Source of the DNA: Tillandsia leiboldiana
Lineage: Eukaryota; Streptophyta; Magnoliopsida; Poales; Bromeliaceae
Assembly (NCBI GenBank): GCA_029204045.2
Contig: CM055080.1
Location: 10,852,838-10,916,837, forward strand
Length of the DNA: 64,000 bases
Direction: 5' to 3'
Part shown: positions 11,956 to 23,200 of the stretch, piece after piece
How the letters are laid out: every line of letters begins with the position of its first letter
Position numbering within the stretch: the first letter of the stretch is position 1
Position numbers and translations under genes: made by a program
Notes under the pieces: generated by a model
Database searches by the model: none
What the model was told of the DNA's origin: nothing
Seen by the model: only the letters and a program-made list of their open reading frames with translations

Positions 11956-12016
<61 letters not shown>
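11770..12016. mobile_element. MITE family M1, diverged copy, with adjoining (TA)n
   Basis: Core words GATAGTGGGTCCTTTGAG and GGTGGTTGGAAAAATA and the right-arm words ATAATTGGTG and ATCGATAGCATAG match family M1. The arms are eroded. A TA tract fills 11958-12016. Confidence 0.55.
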
Positions 12017-12022
<6 letters not shown>

Positions 12023-12331
12023 CTAGATGTTATAATAATTAATTCGACAACACATCAAATAATTAATAAGAGAGCAAATGATTGATATATAGTATTGAGC
12101 TCAGACCTAATAGGCTTAAGTTTTTGGATTGTATAAATTTTATTAGATATGGCACATTCTCGAGCACCAGCAGGTTCTGATTGAATCAGAACTCTCTAAT
12201 ATCTTACGGATAATAAAATAATACTTACCAATTTGAACGAATTACCTGCCTTTTGTCTTGTGAGGAAAAGATAAATTAAACCTCATTAGATCAACTGTGG
12301 GTATGAGTTAGGTGAATAACTTGTGCACTTT

Positions 12332-12362
<31 letters not shown>

Positions 12363-12932
12363 GGTGATTTCAAATTAGAACTGTGTTTTAGTAGTCCAGC
12401 AAGATGTTTTTGACAAACAACTATTACACAATTTACCTTATTTTGAAAAAATAACTGAGTACTTAGTCTAAATATTATATATATGCTGGTGTACGTAGTC
12501 ATCAAATTATAATAATTATTGGCTATTAATTATTGTTGTACCAGGCTCTTGAGTAAAGAAAGAAAATAATAAAATGAAATATTCATGACATGCAAGTCCT
12601 TAATAGATAAATCTTGGGCTATGATAACAGTCCCGCGACAAACTGCTCAGCCATGTTTGTACTTTTGCTTTCAAAATCAACAATTAATATTTAATAGAGT
12701 ACTGTTTATCAAATAAAAGAATTCAGAGTTATTGACTGTTCGTAGTGCGAGTGACAAAAAGACTTGATAATTGATATTTAAGGTCTTAATTAAGTTAAAC
12801 ATCTAATTACTTTACATTTTTAACTAATTAAGTTTAATTTTTTTTAAAAAAACAAATAAAACATATAATATGCTACCTTTCTCTCTCTCTCTCAGAAAAA
12901 AAGAAAGAATTTGGAACTTCTACTACTAGGAT
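12017..12932. other. Intergenic DNA, nothing recognised
   Basis: AT-rich, with a poly-T run at about 12340-12361. No supported gene or repeat boundary. Confidence 0.45.
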
Positions 12933-13190
12933 CACTACAATAAAATTAGGTTATAGGGACGCATGTTTGTAATATTTTTGTATAAGTGTTCTATTTATAT
13001 TCCATCTATATTCAAAATTAGATTATAGAGACACATTTTTGGGACACATTACAAAAATATGTCGCTATACACCCTAGCGACGGCACATATAGCAACACTA
13101 ATTATAAGTGTCGATATTTTTGTCAGCGACATTTTTTTTAGATTTTAGAAATATTTAAAAGTGTCGCTATAACATAATTTTGTTGTAGTG
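12933..13190 (+). mobile_element. CACTA-type MITE, third copy, with 3-bp target duplication (GAT)
   Basis: Begins CACTACAATAAAATTA and ends TAATTTTGTTGTAGTG. The bases outside are GAT on both sides (12930-12932, 13191-13193), a perfect 3-bp duplication. Length is 258 bp, same orientation as the 2113 copy, no coding sequence. Confidence 0.85.
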
Positions 13191-14395
13191 GATCGGAGAA
13201 TCAGAAATTAAATTTTAAGTCTCAAAAGCAAAAGCTTCAATTTTTATTTTTCGATCATGATATGTATCGAAATAGTAATTGTTCTAATAGTTATTCAAAT
13301 TGCACTTCATCAAATACTATTATTGTTAAATTAAATAAAATAATTATGTTTTAAAAAAAAAAAAATCTAAACTAGTAGAAAATGATATTTTTATATTTTT
13401 ATATTTATCACTTCCCTTCATGTATGGGCTCGTTCAAGACTTTTTGATAAACACGTGACGTGGACTTGAATTAAACAGAAAGAAATTAATTATGCTAAAA
13501 ATCTGACGTAACTCGAACTCAAAATTTTCTAGTCTATACGAAATAATTATTATACTCTAAAAATAATTTTATTTTTTTATATTTAATAATTATAGTCAAA
13601 CAAACCCTCATGTCCAAACCTAGAAAAGTAAAAAGATAAGTTAGCCTTGAAAGAAAAGCAATAAAGCTACAAGTTCTCTTGGGTAAGAAGGAAAACAAAG
13701 CTTACTTTTGCACACTCCTTTTTTTTTTTTTTTCAGGGCAAAGATGAATGAATGATAAAAGAGCTCTTTTCAGTGGTTATTGTGCACCAAATTTTGTAGC
13801 TTTAGAACAGTCTTTTCCTCTGTAGTCTTTAATCCTTTTCCTTCCTTTTTCCTGACACTGACCCAAAGAGTGGTCAGAGTCTCTCTCTCTCTCTCTCTAA
13901 CAAATGATAAAAGAATGATTACACCATGATATAAGCTCCTCTTATCCTATATGGGAAATGCCATAGGTGCCCTAAAGGGTCCCCCCAAAGGATCCTCTCT
14001 ATATATATTTCAAATACATTTTAAAATTTATATGGTATTTTGCATTATGTGTGTTAATCAATTTTAAAAAAACCTCCACATTAGATACTAGATACACCAA
14101 CTAAATATTTCCAGGTGATCTATTTTGATGCTATTTGTGATTTGCTAAACACCAAAATTTTGAACTATGACTCCACAAAAAGTTTACAAATTTGAGACAC
14201 CAACTATTTTAGATTTTTTTGTAATTCAAGTAAAACTAGTTTACTCTATGAAGTCAAAATATTTTTGAAAAATCTATTGATGCATGCATTGTCATATATG
14301 ATACATATAATTTTAATAAGCTCGCTTTAGATAATTTAAGACGTGATATGAATTGACCAATATATTAATATTGGTGTTGCAAAATATTTTCTATA
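13191..14395. other. AT-rich intergenic DNA
   Basis: Simple A/T runs, a short CT tract near 13880 and no supported gene. Confidence 0.45.
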
Positions 14396-14610
14396 GAGCA
14401 ATGATACGTGCACACTCTGAAATAAATGTATATCTTACATCCCACTAATACTACGTGTACATTCCGAAATATGTATATATCTTATATCTCATCTATCTTA
14501 GGGTATAAATTTTTTCACTCGTCACTTCGAAATAATGATTCACCTTAATTTAAAATGAATAAGATATAAAATATATATATATATTTGAGATATACAATTA
14601 GTATTATATA
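14396..14610. mobile_element. Diverged relative of the palindrome-in-palindrome element
   Basis: The order of words follows the 180-bp element at 52.2 kb: GAGCAATGATACGTGCACAC at the left, a TTACATCCCA block, a CACTCGTCACTTCGAAATAA centre and GATATAC words at the right. Most stems are decayed. Assignment rests on architecture and is moderate. Confidence 0.4.
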
Positions 14611-14725
14611 TATATATATATATCCCCCTCATTCTGCGCTGGCTACAAAAGACAGAGGGGGTGGAGCTAGCTAGCTAGCTAGCTGGAGCAGCCTATAAAG
14701 ATCTCTCTTCTTGGTCTTGCTGCGA

Positions 14726-14756
<31 letters not shown>

Positions 14757-15300
14757 AGGGTGGTGGACAGGGAGTGGTCATAGAGTGTCATAAATGATAG
14801 AGCACTATTGTCTACACCTGGTGTATCATGCTTCGATTCTCATATCGACCCAATCCAACGCATCTCTCCCTACCGTTTTTCGTTCCATTTCTTATTCCAA
14901 TCACAGCTGTGCGATAGTTTTTGATATTCTTGGTTCGGATAGTACGCTCATGCATGGCATCAGCAGATTGGCTGACGTACAAAGTAACTCTACCGAAAGA
15001 TTTATTCATTATAAATTAGATATTTTAATAAAAAATAAAACGACACGTCTATCTAATTCTGATTTGAAAGTTTTTGATATGCCTAAATGTGGGATCAAAT
15101 TAAATATAAAAAAATTAAGAACTCATTGAGATTTGATTCTGCTCCGATATATATTTTATTAAAAAAATAATCAGTTATTCTAAAAGCTTAAATTTAGAAT
15201 TATGTGGGGGATGGGGATGCACATGGTGCAACTAATTAAAAAAAATTCTCAATAAATGGACCCAAGAGTGAAAATTGACACCTCCTCTCAGACCTTGTTT
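14611..15300. other. Promoter-like stretch and unassigned open frame
   Basis: 14660-14760 has an AGCT tetranucleotide run, a TATA-like CCTATAAAG (about 14692) and a GA tract, which resembles a plant core promoter and leader. A 111-codon frame follows at 14794-15129 with no recognised domain. It may be a non-coding transcript, a gene remnant or chance. Confidence 0.25.
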
Positions 15301-15425
15301 TCACCATTCCTTCCCCTCTATGTGCCTGTTTCCAATGAGCTCTCTCCTTCCCTTAGCTAAGCTCCCTTTCCCTAGAGAGCTGTGCCCATGTTTTACTTCT
15401 TTATCTCCTCTTTCTACATGACATG

Positions 15426-15468
<43 letters not shown>

Positions 15469-15517
15469 GAATGTGGACCAAAAGACAATCTTGTTCATGT
15501 GGTCAATAGAGCCTTTT

Positions 15518-15567
<50 letters not shown>

Positions 15568-15754
15568 AGTGTGGGTGGGGCTAAAACAATCTTCTGTTGG
15601 TCAATGCGCACAGAGAGAGAGAGAGAGAGAAACTGTTCAAGCTTTACCTTTTTGGATGAAGTGTAAGGATATTCTAACATAATCTCAGCATCAAGTATTA
15701 TAATTAGTGCAATGATTTACTAGGTTGATTATATATATATATATATATATAATT
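15301..15754. repeat. Cluster of CT/GA microsatellites
   Basis: CT tracts at about 15431-15464 and 15522-15563 and a GA tract near 15612-15630. The many short open frames with Ser-Leu or Arg-Glu repeats are artefacts of these tracts. Confidence 0.8.
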
Positions 15755-15983
15755 AAGCTAGAATATTATTAAAAGCATCAAGTCATTGGTGCTATCAAGT
15801 TTTTAGTCTTTGGATTAAAAAATATGTAGTTAAGATGATAGTGGTCCCCTAGGGTTTACTATGTGGTTGGTTGAATAGTAAAAATCTTAGGAGACCACTA
15901 TAATCCCAACCGCATATCTTTTCATCCAACGACAGAAAACTTGATAGCACCAATTGCTTGGTGCTATCGATAGTATTCTAGCC
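15755..15983. mobile_element. MITE family M1, complete copy
   Basis: Left arm AAGCTAGAATATT...GGTGCTATCAAG pairs with right arm CTTGATAGCACC...AGTATTCTAGC. A second inverted pair lies inside (GATAGTGGTCCCCTA with TAGGAGACCACTATAA). TA tracts lie on both sides. No coding sequence. Confidence 0.75.
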
Positions 15984-16005
15984 AAACTCATATATATATA
16001 TATAT

Positions 16006-16195
16006 ATATATAATGAGGCTATTATAGTATCAATAGTACTAAATATTTAGTACTATTAAATTTTTGGCTCTTTGATGAAAAGATGTACGTGTAGTTAAAA
16101 TTATAATAGTCTTTTAGAATTTAGTAAATTCTTTGTGAAATAATATAAACTCTAGAAGACCACTATAATCCTAATAGTATAGTAACCCGACTCTA
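16006..16195. mobile_element. MITE family M1, partial copy
   Basis: Starts with TGAGGCTATTATAGTATCAA and repeats the family core (TTTTTGGCTCTTTGATGAAA). The right arm is short and degraded. It lies next to the complete copy. Confidence 0.55.
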
Positions 16196-16860
16196 TACAA
16201 AAGTTCTAAATTGTTTATATATGTCCCTCTAGTTTGTTACTGTTAATTTACCTCCAAAAGTTTCAACAGTTAAAAAATATATCTATCGTTAAGTATGATA
16301 TCTAAAAGAATATAAAAAGTAAATTTACATCACTCACTAACAAAAATTAAGTATTTAATCTATGGTTAACTTGTAACGACCCGACCCACTAACAATAATA
16401 ACTTTTTGGGTCCAAATCACAACCCAAAATACTTAAGCTCAGTTATTATTAGTAGTATCCATTGTCTCTTATATACCCAATCACAATCTCACTTTCATTC
16501 GATGTGAACTATTGGGGTATCACAGACTCCCCCGTTTATGCATGATGTCGTCGTCAGCCTAATCACATAAACAGCCCAATATCACTGGGCGATGTGGGAC
16601 TTGCCTTGCTAGCCTTGTCATCTAAATTCAGACTCAATTAAGACTCGTCACACACTTTCGACTAGTGATTGACTCTGATACCAAATGTAACGATCCGGCC
16701 CCACTAACAATAATAACTCGTTGGGTCCAAACTAAGATTAAGTATTTAATTTATGATTAATTATATTTTTCTAACAGATATTAGCGATAATAACATATAT
16801 GAACAATTTAAAATTTTTTAAAAATATAATATTTTTATAGGAAGATGTAATAAATTAAAC
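16196..16860. mobile_element. MITE family M3 copy, interrupted by a TRIM element
   Basis: Blocks typical of M3, such as GTTAATTTACCTCC-like and AAATTAAGTATTTAAT words, flank the LTR-type insertion at 16372-16731. The M3 word ATTAAGTATTTAAT occurs on both sides of the insertion. Confidence 0.45.
16372..16731 (-). mobile_element. Miniature LTR retroelement (TRIM-like), 5' LTR truncated
   Basis: Read on the minus strand. One LTR is 16372-16524 (153 bp, TGTGATACC...GTTACA). Directly beside it is a purine-rich tract, AAACGGGGGAGTC, at 16525-16537. At 16671-16685 is TTTGGTATCAGAGTC, the plant initiator-Met tRNA primer-binding site. It abuts the 3' end of a second LTR copy (16686-16731) that matches the first over its terminal 46 bp. 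The internal part is only about 150 bp and non-coding, so the element fits the TRIM class and depends on other elements for movement. The missing part of the 5' LTR shows a later deletion. Confidence 0.8.
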
Positions 16861-17929
16861 CTTTAAAGTTAATAGAAAAATTAAAGTGTCAAACACCTCG
16901 TACTTTGGGAACCAAAGGAATAGTTTAGGTTTTCTTTTTTTTTTTTGTTTTTTTATTTTAACTTTTGTAATAAATAAAAAACATGATGGTACATATCCTG
17001 AGGATATGAGCCGTCCACTTCACCCACTCGCTCCACGCGTCCTCTTCTGATTCGTTACTTTTTTGACCTTTTTTATTTTTCGGTACTTCTTTCCACGAGC
17101 ACTTGAAAGTGACACGTCAGAGCCCCGGACAAGGTGGGGCCCACTTGTCCAATGAGATTACCCGAAATTATTCCCTGAACCTGGTGTACAAATACGCATC
17201 ATACACCAAAGAGCTATAAATAAAGCTAGAATTATTAATATATATATATATATATATAATCCAACAATGTTTTGTTTCAAATATATTATATAATTTCTTA
17301 AACTCAATGGTACCTATATAATAGTTTTTTTAAAATTATAGTTTTTCTCACTAGGGTAAATTACTGATATGCCTCTATAAAAAAATTAAAAATAATTTAT
17401 ATGCTATGTATTACGGTAAATTTTATAAATTTTGTGAAATAATTTCATAAAGTTGGGGTGCTGTGGTACAAATTGCGATAGAGGTGTTGACGGACAGCTG
17501 TACTGCGATGCATATTAAGGAGGAGGACGAAAGAGAAGTGTTCACAGTAACAACAGTAATAACGCACAAAAAGTCACGGCAATAGTCTCAATGACAGTAA
17601 TCAGAAGAAAATAAAATAAAAAAATATTGGTACAATGGGCACTAAAAATATAGTCATCCTCAATTAAAGAGTAATTTTTGAATGTATAATTATTTTTTTA
17701 AAAAATAAAATATGTAAGAACACCTAGAGATACACCGAGCACGAGCAATAATTTACAAAATCCCGAGAATTGAGGAGGGGAATTTGGGGTTGTGGAAATG
17801 ATTTTGCACTCCATTAGTATATGATTGGTGGCTCTGACTCCGGGCAGTTTGGGCAGTTCGGGCAGTTTTTTTTTTTTTTTTTTTGAAATTAATTGCACTG
17901 TTTGTTTCTAACTTTTCCTTGATTTTTTT
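16861..17929. other. Intergenic DNA with a short GC-rich segment
   Basis: 16990-17165 is less AT-rich and contains GACACGTCAG and the palindromic GTGGGGCCCAC word, which also occurs near 34.66 kb (a shorter GGGGCCCAC lies near 32.57 kb). No gene is recognised. Confidence 0.4.
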
Positions 17930-18273
17930 TTAAGACTAATTTTATAAAGCTACATATAAAATATTGAATAATAAATATATTTGTATAAAATGTCCTAAAT
18001 TATTTATATATAATCATAAGTTAAATACGTAAGCTTGATTAGTAAGTGAGATAAATTTATATCTTTTCAAATATTATACTTAACTATAAATATATATTTT
18101 TTTAACTGTTGAAATTTTTTTATAGACATATTTGTAAATAAATTGTAAGGTAACGGTAACAAATCAGAGGGACATATATGAACAACTATGAACTTTTGAA
18201 CGGATAAATATGAAAAATTAAATTTTATAGAAATATATTGAGATGTTTATACGTAGCTATTTGAAATTAATCC
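17930..18273. mobile_element. MITE family M3, old copy
   Basis: The right arm GATAAATATGAAAAATTAAA...GAAATTAATCC matches the family. The left arm is diverged. No coding sequence. Confidence 0.5.
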
Positions 18274-19204
18274 TTTTTAAAATTTTCGTCCTCAACATTT
18301 TTTTTTTCCTTTTTTATTAACACCTTTAGAATTAATCACACTGTAACATTGTCTTCCATGTGCGTGTTCAGATGTGCGTGTTCGTCGTGTCAAATCCAAT
18401 CTCGCCATTTTTATATTATTTTTTTTATTTATGACTATTTAAATCACGCATACGATACTTGTTACCTCCTTCAGTATATTATGCATTTTTAGTATCAATC
18501 TGAATCCATAAATAATTTTTTTTCAGAAACTTAAAAAAGTCGATGCCCCGCGATCTGTCTATTGGAATCGACCGTCGCTTACTTCATCAAAATTAACAAA
18601 AAAAAAACCAAAATAAAATATAAAACTTAGTAGGGACCTTATATTAGAACAGATATTATGGACGAAAATAAAAATAATAGTTGAATGTTAGGGACCAACT
18701 GTGCATTTTTTTTTCTTGGGGGGTATACTACGTTTATTTTGTGTGAGAGAAATGAGAGAGTGGGTGATGGTGACCACACCCTGCCCTGCCCGTTCATGTC
18801 CCCCTTCCCTTTACTACGGTAAATTTCAAAGTACCACCTGTAGTATAGTATATTTTTATTTTAGTTTCAACAAAAAAAAATATATATGATAAAGTAAAAT
18901 AGTAAAGTAAATTTTTTAGAAATTATAGAGTGGTATCCTATTTTATTATAGATCGTTATACCGAAATGAAAATAAAATTATAAAATAGCTGAGTATTATT
19001 TTTAGAGTCATGTGTTGGTAAAGTTTTTGAACCACGAGGGGGCAAATTGAAAATACGCTATAACACATGGGATAAATTAAAGTTTATCTTTTATAACACT
19101 AATTTGTGCTATTAGAAAATAAAATCAAGTAATTTGATTTGAAGCGGTTAGAATTTAACATAACTTAATAAAAAAAAACGGTCCGGTTTGATTAAAATCG
19201 GACT
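18274..19204. other. Intergenic DNA, nothing recognised
   Basis: A/T-rich; the short plus-strand frame at 18701-18889 has no domain and includes a T run. Confidence 0.4.
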
Positions 19205-19925
19205 AATTCACCGATTCAATGATCGAATCGCTAGTTCGAATGGTTCAAAAAGATTTTTTAACTTATGCGGTTCAAAGAACTGAACTGAACCGCTTTATAG
19301 ACTGGGTTACGATCGGACTGGTCGGACCAGCCGATTGACCAAAATTTTAAATCATTGGTTAAAATTTGGGCTAATTTGGGCTAATTCACCGATTCAATGA
19401 TCGAATCGCTAGTTCGAATGGTTCAAAACGATTTTTTAACTTATGCGGTTCAAAGAACTGAACTGAACCGCTTTATAGACTGGGTTACGATCGGACTGGT
19501 CGGACCAGCCAATTGACCAAAATTTTAAATCATTGGTTAAAATTTGGGCTAATTAGGGCTAATTCACCGTTTCAATGATCGAATCGCTAGTTCGAATGGT
19601 TCAAAACGATTTTTTTACTTATGCGGTTCAAAGAACTAAACCGAACCGCTTTATAGACTGGGTTACGATCGGACTGGTCGGACCAGCCGATTGACCAAAA
19701 TTTTAAATCATTGGTTAAAATTTGGGCTAATTAGGGCTAATTCACCAATTCAATGATCGAATCGCTAGTTCGAATGGCTCAAAACGATTTTTTAACTTAT
19801 GCGGTTCAAAGAACTGAACCGAACCGTTTTATAGACTGGGTTACGATCGGACTGGTCGGACCAGCCGATTGACCTAATTTTTAAATCATTGGTTAAAATT
19901 TGGGCTAATTTGGGCTCAGGCCCAG
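19205..19925. repeat. Tandem repeat, four units of 178 bp
   Basis: AATTCACC-anchored units start at 19205, 19383, 19561 and 19739, giving an exact 178-bp period. Units differ by only a few substitutions. Each contains TTCGAATGGTTCAAAA, GCGGTTCAAAGAAC and an imperfect inverted pair GGACTGGTCGGACCAGCC. No coding frame is maintained. Satellite-like in period but a very short array. Confidence 0.9.
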
Positions 19926-20214
19926 TCCAACCCACGAGTTTGGATCAAACATGGGCCAAAGTAGTTTACCATTAATATTTCAAAGTTTTAATTATCAAAT
20001 ATATAAATAAATAAAAACTATTTGTTTAAGGATAAAATGGTCATTTCCTACCAATAAGGATCACGCAGCCGTAAGATCTTCAAATCCACCGTTCATCATG
20101 CAGAGTGCACGAATATTAAAGCAACGATGGACGGTGGATTTGATGTTAATTTGCCGAGTCTTATCTAATGGAGCACAAATCCATGGCAATCCAATAACGT
20201 CTCTCACTCCCCCG

Positions 20215-20278
<64 letters not shown>

Positions 20279-20281
20279 ATC
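19926..20281 (+). promoter_or_regulatory. Upstream region of the nucleoside-phosphorylase-like gene
   Basis: 20218-20275 is a CT tract ending six bases before the start codon, as a pyrimidine-rich leader. TCCACCGTTCATCATGC and a reversed GATGGACGGTGGATTTG (about 20085-20140) form a short inverted pair. No TATA box is clear. Confidence 0.4.
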
Positions 20282-23200
20282 ATGGCCGTCCGATCCACCC
20301 GATCCCTCCGGATCCGACGGCTGCGATCTCTCCCCATCACTCTCCTCATCCTCTTGCCGTGTTCCGCGGGTCTACCGTGGACGCACCCGCTCCGCTCCGC
20401 CGTAGACCGGGTCAACGGCGAACGAGGGCCGTTCATAGCGCTCGTGATGGCGTACCCCGTCGAGGCCGCGGCCGTCCGATCATCCGGCGCCTTCGTCCCC
20501 TCCTCTCTCATCCCCTCCGTCGATCTCTACGGTACGTTCGTTCCCGACGAGAGATCCCCGCCGTTCATTCTCAAGTTGACTCGTGTTGACCACCGTGGTA
20601 ATAGCTTCGCACAAACTGAACCGGACGCTCTGGTTCGACCGAACCGGTTCGAAATTATGGTGTGAGAATGGCTTTTGTTTTTGTTTTTTCAATGATGATG
20701 AAAATTTTAAATTAAAAAATTAACAACTTCAAAATGAGACACGAGCTGCTTTAAAAATCGTGCGAATTTTATGATTTTCTCAACGGTCCTGTTTACTTCT
20801 AAAAAGTATTCTAGCTTTTACTCATCGTTGTCGCGATGATCACTTCATGCTGATGCTTCTCTCAATTTTCCCAAAGTGCAAGGATTGTTTGGTAATAATT
20901 TACTTAACAGTGCAAGTAGCATTTTTTATATATTTATAGGTCAATTTTATACATATTTCTATAAAAATATCAATTAGCAAATAAATTTTTACAAATATAT
21001 CCCTTCAAAAATTTTAATTCATTTATATATATGTTCCTCTGTTTGATTCGCCATGAATGAAGAGACGAGGATGAAAAAGATAACGAAAATTAATATTAGC
21101 CGTCGCCATAAATAAGGAACACAAAGCTCATTTTACCTCTGAGCTAACTGTAGTTAGTTGTTTTAATTTAGAGAGATAAATGGGATAACTTTAGTTTTAT
21201 AAGGATATATTTACTATTTGATATCTTTTCAGGAAGCGATATGCAATTATCCCTATATTTATATACAGGGGCAATTTTTTATATACCCTTAAAAATTTCT
21301 CTGTTTTTAGATTACCCCTCTTAGAAGGCTAATATTAAAACTACCCTTCTTACGTTCCAACTTCTTTCTAAAATACCCCTGAAGTTAAACTCTGTGACGT
21401 TATCTGTGTGAAATTACTATTTTGCCCTTTCAAATATAACCTTCTACCATAACCAACTTTTCTTATGTACCCTTAAAATTTTCAATAGTTTAGATAGATA
21501 GGGACAAAATAGGTATATCTGATAGTTTTCAACTCCAATTATTATTTAACTCTAGTTTAACCCTAGTTAACTTAACAAAGGAAAACGGTAGGAATATTTT
21601 TAATAACGGTGGAACGTATGAAGGATATATTGAAAAGAAAAAAATAAGAGGGGTAAATCAGATATTTCTTCAGATTTCGGGGGTACGAAGGCAATTATCT
21701 CTTATATACATAACTTATGTAATTGGTAGAACATTTTTGTAGAAATTTTGCTCCTTATCATATATCATGTCTAATTGTTTCATTGTAGTCAAGCTCTTCA
21801 ACATTTTCTTTTAAATTTTTTTTTGCTTACAACAGTCCCAGTATCTTTTACGAAATCGAAATTTGTAGGGATTCAGGTCGACGATTTCATATCGGAACAA
21901 TTCGAGATGTCGATATCATATACGTAATGTCGGGACAACGAAGGGTACTTGCCTGTTACTGCGAATTCTCCGCATTTGCCGACTCCTTGTTCCATCCTTT
22001 TCTGCAAAAACAATACAATGCAATTACTTGTTTTGCTATGATTATCAGTAAGGAAGAAACATAAAGCTCTTTGATCACTAAAAGTATGTGAATTTAATGG
22101 AGTTCATGTTATGGAATTTGGGATCTTACATTGTAGAATGAATTATCTGAAAAATGAACTAAAATTCACTTTGTCTAGTCAAAACTAGGGCTATACAATT
22201 TATCTGAAAAGTGAACAGAGCTTATTATGATATCGAATTTACAATTAGCCCAATTTGTAACTTTTTTTTTGTTTACTGTATCTTCGTTCTGAGTCAATTA
22301 AGTTATAATTTGACATAAATGGATGCATTATTTAGTTACTTACATGGTGCAGTTTCTTTTGTTCTTCGCGACTTTTCAGTAAAATTGTACTAAGAGTAGT
22401 GAAATTACCTTTTTCCTGTTTGCGATATTCCAGTTGAATGCAGGGATCACAGTACAGATTCTTCTGGATGTTTTTAACATCCGAGGAATCGTGCACTACG
22501 GGACGGCTGGAAGCGCGAACGACTCGTTGTCCTACGGAGATGTCAGCGTCCCGAAGTTCGTCGCGTTCACCGGATCTTGGAAATGGACGGTAACTCCCCT
22601 CTTCCAGTTGTTGTTTCTGCAAAATTCTGATTACATATCAATGTTAGAAACGCATTTATAAGATTATCAAAAACAATTTTGAAAGAGCACTTGTGACTTG
22701 TGAGAACATCAGAACTTTTCCTTTTATGTTCAAGAATTAGAGAGCAAACTAATGCTCAGTCCTGAGTTTCGAGAGCATGTTAATGTCCGTGCATCTTTGT
22801 TTCGTTCTGTCGGTTTAGAAATTTGGCTCAAGAAATGAGCCGTCTCGGGATCTAATGTTTGGAGAATACAATGTACCGACAAAGGGGACGAACTTGTTAT
22901 CTGCAGTGAAGTTCAAGACCGAGGAATTCTACTCAGTTGGCAAGCCGATGGAGGAAGTATTCTGGCTAGAAGTGAATGCAGCATGGTTTCGAGTTGCAGA
23001 ACAGCTTAAGGTACAAATCAGATCAGATTTTTCAGATCAACATTTCCTTAATTATTAATCTTAACATAGGAAAACTCTCGGCGGTGATGTTGTTTTTAAT
23101 CTAGATGACAACAATTACTTCATGGCTTCGACTTTGAGAAGCAGCAGTTACGTGTTTTTGATGTAATTAGTTTCCTACTGTTCACCTACTTTTGATACGC

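Noticed and set aside
15382..15682. Several overlapping small frames near 15.4-15.7 kb
   Set aside because: Driven by CT/GA tracts, no conserved domain, different frames equally open.
21865..21876. Alternative acceptor TTTGTAG for exon 2 of the phosphorylase-like gene
   Set aside because: Splicing there shifts the frame and runs into a stop; the ATTCAG acceptor at 21876 restores the family sequence GRRFHIG.
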